A stretch of 64,000 nucleotides of DNA. Origin: Neoroseomonas marina. Lineage in GTDB: Bacteria > Pseudomonadota > Alphaproteobacteria > Acetobacterales > Acetobacteraceae. Below are positions 60,991-64,000 of the stretch, in pieces (positions within the stretch are counted from its first letter, which is position 1; every line of letters starts with the position of its first letter). Under the pieces are notes generated by a model. That model was given only the letters and a program-made list of their open reading frames with translations. It did no database searches and was not told the DNA's origin. The position numbers and the translations under genes are program-made. Location of the stretch: positions 248,001-312,000 of the forward strand of contig NZ_JABBKX010000002.1 of NCBI RefSeq assembly GCF_012927745.1. The letters are read 5' to 3'.

Positions 60991-61602
60991 ATGCCGCCGG
61001 TCCGCCGGCCGGGCGCGGGCTTCGACATGCATCACGACCAGGCCGCGCTGCGCGACGTCCTCGACGCCGACGGCCACCTCTATGTCTTCGGCTATGGCTC
61101 GCTGATCTGGCGGCCGGGCTTCACCCATGCGGCCGCGCATCCGGCGCTGCTGCGCGGGTTCCACCGACGCTTCTGCCTGTGGTCGCACCGCTATCGCGGG
61201 ACGCCCCAGCAGCCCGGCCTGGTGCTCGGGCTGGATCGCGGCGGAGCCTGCAGGGGCCTCGCCTTCCGCGTCGCGGCGGCCGAGGCGGCCGAGGTGCTCG
61301 CCTATCTCGACGACCGCGAGCTGCCCGACGGGGCCGAGGTCGTCTACCACCGCCGCCTGCTGCCGCTGCGGCTGCTGGATTCCGGGCGGATGGTCCGCGC
61401 GGTCGCCTATGTCGCGAACCGCGGTTGCCGGCTGTATGTCGGCCGTCTCTCGCCCGAACGCGCCGCGGCGGCGATCGCCGCCGGGCATGGCCAGATGGGC
61501 GCCAACCGCGACTACCTGCTGAACACGCTGCGCCACCTGCGGGAGATGGGCGTGCGCGACGCCGGCCTCGATCGCATCGCGGAACTGCTGCCCGCGACCT
61601 GA
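60991..61602 (+). CDS. Gamma-glutamylcyclotransferase (ChaC family)
   Basis: The product is 203 residues. 'YVFGYGSLIWRPGF' is the ChaC substrate-binding loop and the Glu in 'YLDDRELPDGAEVVYHRRLL' fits the catalytic position. ChaC proteins split glutathione into 5-oxoproline and Cys-Gly. The start is uncertain: an ATG at 61027 is equally possible, and neither has a strong ribosome-binding site. Confidence 0.87.
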   Translation: MPPVRRPGAGFDMHHDQAALRDVLDADGHLYVFGYGSLIWRPGFTHAAAHPALLRGFHRRFCLWSHRYRGTPQQPGLVLGLDRGGACRGLAFRVAAAEAAEVLAYLDDRELPDGAEVVYHRRLLPLRLLDSGRMVRAVAYVANRGCRLYVGRLSPERAAAAIAAGHGQMGANRDYLLNTLRHLREMGVRDAGLDRIAELLPAT

Positions 61603-61635
61603 CCGCGAACCGCGGGGGGACCGATTTTCATCCCC

Positions 61636-61749
61636 TTATCCACACCGCCGGACTCCCGGTGCAGAATCATGACCTTTCAACGTCTTGGGTGGTGAATCTG
61701 AGGGGGTGGCTGAATTGCTCCGGACTCCTCTTCCCCAGACTTATCCACA
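61636..61749. promoter_or_regulatory. Pair of perfect DnaA-box sequences in an intergenic gap
   Basis: TTATCCACA occurs at 61636-61644 and again at 61741-61749 in the same orientation. The gap between the ChaC and acyltransferase genes is 138 bases and somewhat A/T-richer than its flanks. Two perfect boxes this close are uncommon in such GC-rich DNA. They may bind DnaA for regulation or titration. Confidence 0.6.
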
Positions 61750-62463
61750 CGCCTGGGGAAGACGTGCCAAGCGGTCGCTTTCGCCTTCGATCGCCTGTTC
61801 CAGCGCGGCCATCAGCGCGGGTCGCGGCAGCCCCTTCGGCAGCGGCGGCAGGATCGCGACATGGATGGTCCCGGGCCGCTTGTGGAACGACCGCCGGCCC
61901 CAGACCAATCCGCTGTCGGTGGCCACCGGCACCACCGGGGCCCCCGAGGCGACGGCCAGCGCCGCGATGCCCGGCTGGTACGGAACCCGTTCCCCGGGCG
62001 CGGTCCGCGTGCCCTCGGGGAAGATCACCACCGGCCGGCCCGCCGCCAGCACCGCCTGCGCCGCCCGCACCATCGCCTTCAGCGCCGAGGCACCGCCTTT
62101 CCGGTCCACCGGCACATGTCCGCACTTGCTGGCCAGCAGCCCCCAGACGGGGATCGACAGCAATTCCTTCTTCAGCACGTAGACCGGCGCCGGCAGCAGC
62201 ATCAGCCAGACGACGGTGTCGAAGGCCGACTGGTGCTTGGCCGCGATCAGCGCGCCGCCGGGCGGCAGGTTCTCCCGGCCCGAGACCTCGAGCCGGATGC
62301 CGCAGACGATGCGCAGCGTCGCCACCACGGCGCGCGCCCAGGCGCGCACATAGGCGATCATCGCCGCGGGCGGCGCGGCCAGCAGCGGCAGGGCGAGGAT
62401 CGCGGCGATCGCGCTGCCCCCCAGGAAGAGCGCGTTGAACAGCGCCGAACGCAGCAGGATCAA
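61741..62463 (-). CDS. plsC: 1-acyl-sn-glycerol-3-phosphate acyltransferase
   Basis: The product is 240 residues from a TTG at 62463 that overlaps the stop of the YdcF gene (TTGA). A longer frame to 62571 would run into that gene. Motifs: H-x4-D in 'AAKHQSAFDTVVW', 'VFPEGTRT'-type block (VVIFPEGTRTAPGERVPYQP) and 'VPVDRKG'. It makes phosphatidic acid at the inner membrane. Confidence 0.9.
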   Translation of the reverse strand: MILLRSALFNALFLGGSAIAAILALPLLAAPPAAMIAYVRAWARAVVATLRIVCGIRLEVSGRENLPPGGALIAAKHQSAFDTVVWLMLLPAPVYVLKKELLSIPVWGLLASKCGHVPVDRKGGASALKAMVRAAQAVLAAGRPVVIFPEGTRTAPGERVPYQPGIAALAVASGAPVVPVATDSGLVWGRRSFHKRPGTIHVAILPPLPKGLPRPALMAALEQAIEGESDRLARLPQACG

Positions 62464-63089
62464 CTCTCGCGGGGCTCCCGACCATTGACGAACAGGCCGG
62501 ACAGCCCGGCCTGCGCCGCCACGTAGCGCGCATACTCGCCGATGAGGAGCGCCCACGATCCCGGCCGCCACAAGGATCCGGGCGCCCGCAGCGTCCCCGT
62601 GGCCACGGGATGCGCCACGAGCGTGCGGTCGGGCATGGCGCGGCGCAGTTCCAGCATGGCGCGCGGCATGTGGTAGGCGGCGGTGACGACGCGGATCGAC
62701 TTCACCTCCTGCGCCCGCGCCCAGGCCGCCGTTTCCGCGGCATTGCCGCGCGTGGACGCCGCCGCGTGGCCCACGGTCACGCGCCCCTGCACCGCCGCCG
62801 GATCGACGCCCGCGGCCGCCGCGATCTCCGACAGCCCGGAGGCCTGATGCGCGCCCGAGATCAGCATTCGCTGCGCCCGCCCTTCACCCAGCAGGCGGAA
62901 GCCGGTCGCCACGCGCTCGCCGCCGCCGGTCAGCACCACGATGCCGTCGGTTTCACCCGATGGCGGATCGGCGGCGTCGAGCACGCCGACCACGAAGACG
63001 ACGAAGCCCGCGATGAAGGCGAGCGCCGGCAGCAGCAGCACGAGCGCCGCGATGCGCCGCTTGCGGGTCAGCGCCGTTCCCTCGGTCAT
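62460..63089 (-). CDS. YdcF family (DUF218) protein
   Basis: The product is 209 residues from the ATG at 63089. One N-terminal membrane helix (ALVLLLPALAFIAGFVVFVV) is followed by the DUF218 block 'DGIVVLTGGGERVATGFRLL', 'RMLISGAHQ' and 'TRGNAAETAAWA'. YdcF-type proteins act in envelope polymer metabolism. It overlaps ftsX by four bases and the acyltransferase by four bases. Confidence 0.88.
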   Translation of the reverse strand: MTEGTALTRKRRIAALVLLLPALAFIAGFVVFVVGVLDAADPPSGETDGIVVLTGGGERVATGFRLLGEGRAQRMLISGAHQASGLSEIAAAAGVDPAAVQGRVTVGHAAASTRGNAAETAAWARAQEVKSIRVVTAAYHMPRAMLELRRAMPDRTLVAHPVATGTLRAPGSLWRPGSWALLIGEYARYVAAQAGLSGLFVNGREPRES

Positions 63090-63943
63090 GGCAGGCGCCT
63101 CAGCCAGCGGCGGACGGTGCCCTGCGTCGTCAGCCAGCCCACCGCGGCCGCCGCGAAGGGCAGCATCAGCAGGTCGAACCAGGGCAGGGAGGTCCAGGAG
63201 GTCTCGCCGGCGAGCGGTCCCGCCATCCGCACCAGCCCGGCCAGCGCCGGAACGGCGGCGACGGTGCCGACCGCGGCGCCGAGCCCCGCCAGCCAGGCCA
63301 CCCGGGCGGCGAACCGGCCCGCGACCTCGGAATCCGTCGCCCCCAGGCCGTGCAGCACGAGCACGGCATCCCGCCGCGCGGACAGCCCGGCGCGCACCGC
63401 CACGCCGACCACCGCCGCCGCGACGCCCGCCACCAGCGCGACCACGGCCAGGGCGACGCCCTGCACCGCGCCGGCCAGGGCCACCAGGTGGGCAACCCAG
63501 ACGCCATGCGCTTCGGTGACCGCGCCGGGCACTTCGGCCGCCACGCGATCCCCGATCAGCACCGGATCGGCCGAGAGGTCGGCGAGGTGGATCTCGATCA
63601 CCCCCGGCAACGGCACGTTGTGCGCGCCGCCCAGCCACGGGCGCAGCAACTCCGCCATGCGCGCGGGATCGACCGCCTCCGCGGCCGCGACCTCCGGCAG
63701 GTCGCGCAGCACGGCGAGCGCCTTGGCCATGCGCGCCGCATCGGGCTGCGGCACCTGCACCGTCACCGCCGCCTGCGCGCCTTCCCGCCAGCGCTGCGCC
63801 AGCCGGTCCGCCCCGTCCCGCCCCGCCAGCGCCAGCGCCGCCAGCAGCGCCATCGCCGCCACGAGGCCCATCAGGAGCCGGTCCGCCAGCGCCTTGCGCA
63901 GGCCGAGCGGGTCGCGGGCCAGGCGGCGGCGCGATTCAGCCAT
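63086..63943 (-). CDS. ftsX: Cell division protein FtsX
   Basis: The product is 285 residues. The topology is a first helix (LLMGLVAAMALLAALALAG), a periplasmic domain (residues about 50-160), then three helices (VALAVVALVAGVAAAVVGVA and later). 'AVLVLHGLGATDSEVAGRFA' is the FtsX ECD-end motif. With FtsE it activates peptidoglycan hydrolases at the septum. The start overlaps the ftsE end by eight bases. Confidence 0.9.
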   Translation of the reverse strand: MAESRRRLARDPLGLRKALADRLLMGLVAAMALLAALALAGRDGADRLAQRWREGAQAAVTVQVPQPDAARMAKALAVLRDLPEVAAAEAVDPARMAELLRPWLGGAHNVPLPGVIEIHLADLSADPVLIGDRVAAEVPGAVTEAHGVWVAHLVALAGAVQGVALAVVALVAGVAAAVVGVAVRAGLSARRDAVLVLHGLGATDSEVAGRFAARVAWLAGLGAAVGTVAAVPALAGLVRMAGPLAGETSWTSLPWFDLLMLPFAAAAVGWLTTQGTVRRWLRRLP

Positions 63944-64000
63944 CCGCGACGATCCGCCCGCCCTCGAGCACCAGCGTCCGTGACGGATGGCGCTCCGGCA
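63936..64000 (-). CDS. ftsE: Cell division ATP-binding protein FtsE (C-terminal end, continues outside window)
   Basis: The last 20 codons before the TGA at 63936 read SRTLVLEGGRIVADG preceded by RHP, the usual C-terminus of the FtsE ABC ATPase ('vleL..G.i..d'). Overlap with ftsX supports the call. The ATP-binding motifs are outside the window. Confidence 0.78.
   Translation of the reverse strand, partial: PERHPSRTLVLEGGRIVADG

Overview
The window looks like the chromosome of a high-GC alphaproteobacterium, most likely an Acetobacteraceae member (Roseomonas-like). This rests on uniformly GC-rich codon use, Bug/TctC-type receptors, a metX/metW pair, a two-gene NAD-dependent formate dehydrogenase with fused gamma/beta subunits, DUF2125 and Trm112/DUF971 genes, and an ftsEX end. 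The taxonomy is an inference.

Layout. 1-4354 is a decaying catabolic locus: a partial LysR regulator, an intact amidohydrolase, and remnants of two Bug receptors and a second LysR gene. 4355-24446 is a defective siphovirus-type prophage on the minus strand: fused prohead protease/major capsid, DUF2190, an M15 endolysin with Rz/Rz1, head-tail adaptor, tail terminator, tail tube, tail-assembly chaperone with a -1 frameshift site, tape measure, tail tip proteins, hub and tail spike. It lacks terminase, portal, integrase and most of its protease.

A 5.8-kb, more AT-rich cargo (12715-18531) splits the tail module between the tail tube and chaperone genes. It encodes a HTH protein, a PIN-domain protein, an XRE-ImmA/IrrE regulator and, divergent from the latter, a four-gene ubiquitin-like operon: tandem Ubl, E2-like, JAB/JAMM peptidase and E1-like. 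This matches the logic of the Bil anti-phage systems (BilA-D), which modify phage tails. It is the most exciting content here.

24447-35334 is a mobile and defence block. It has a four-gene serine-recombinase operon joined by ATGA overlaps, a DUF3037/HipA-like kinase pair, a DUF3644 gene and a type I restriction-modification system (hsdR-hsdM-hsdS with a half-size S). It ends at a tRNA-Gly(GCC) gene, a plausible island boundary.

35406-64000 is ordinary chromosome. It holds a Bug receptor, Ala-tRNA(Pro) deacylase-like protein, 2H phosphoesterase, CnoX-like thioredoxin, Lon-substrate-domain protein, Trm112, DUF971 and a DEAD-box helicase. Next come formate dehydrogenase, a MetE-like/amidohydrolase/reductase/MmgE catabolic cluster with a MarR regulator, LpxR, an aromatic amino acid/histidine aminotransferase cluster, and metX. 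metX is separated from metW by about 2 kb that carries a duplicated metX 3' end and two paralogous membrane proteins. The right end has DUF2125, ChaC, an acyltransferase, YdcF, ftsX and the end of ftsE.
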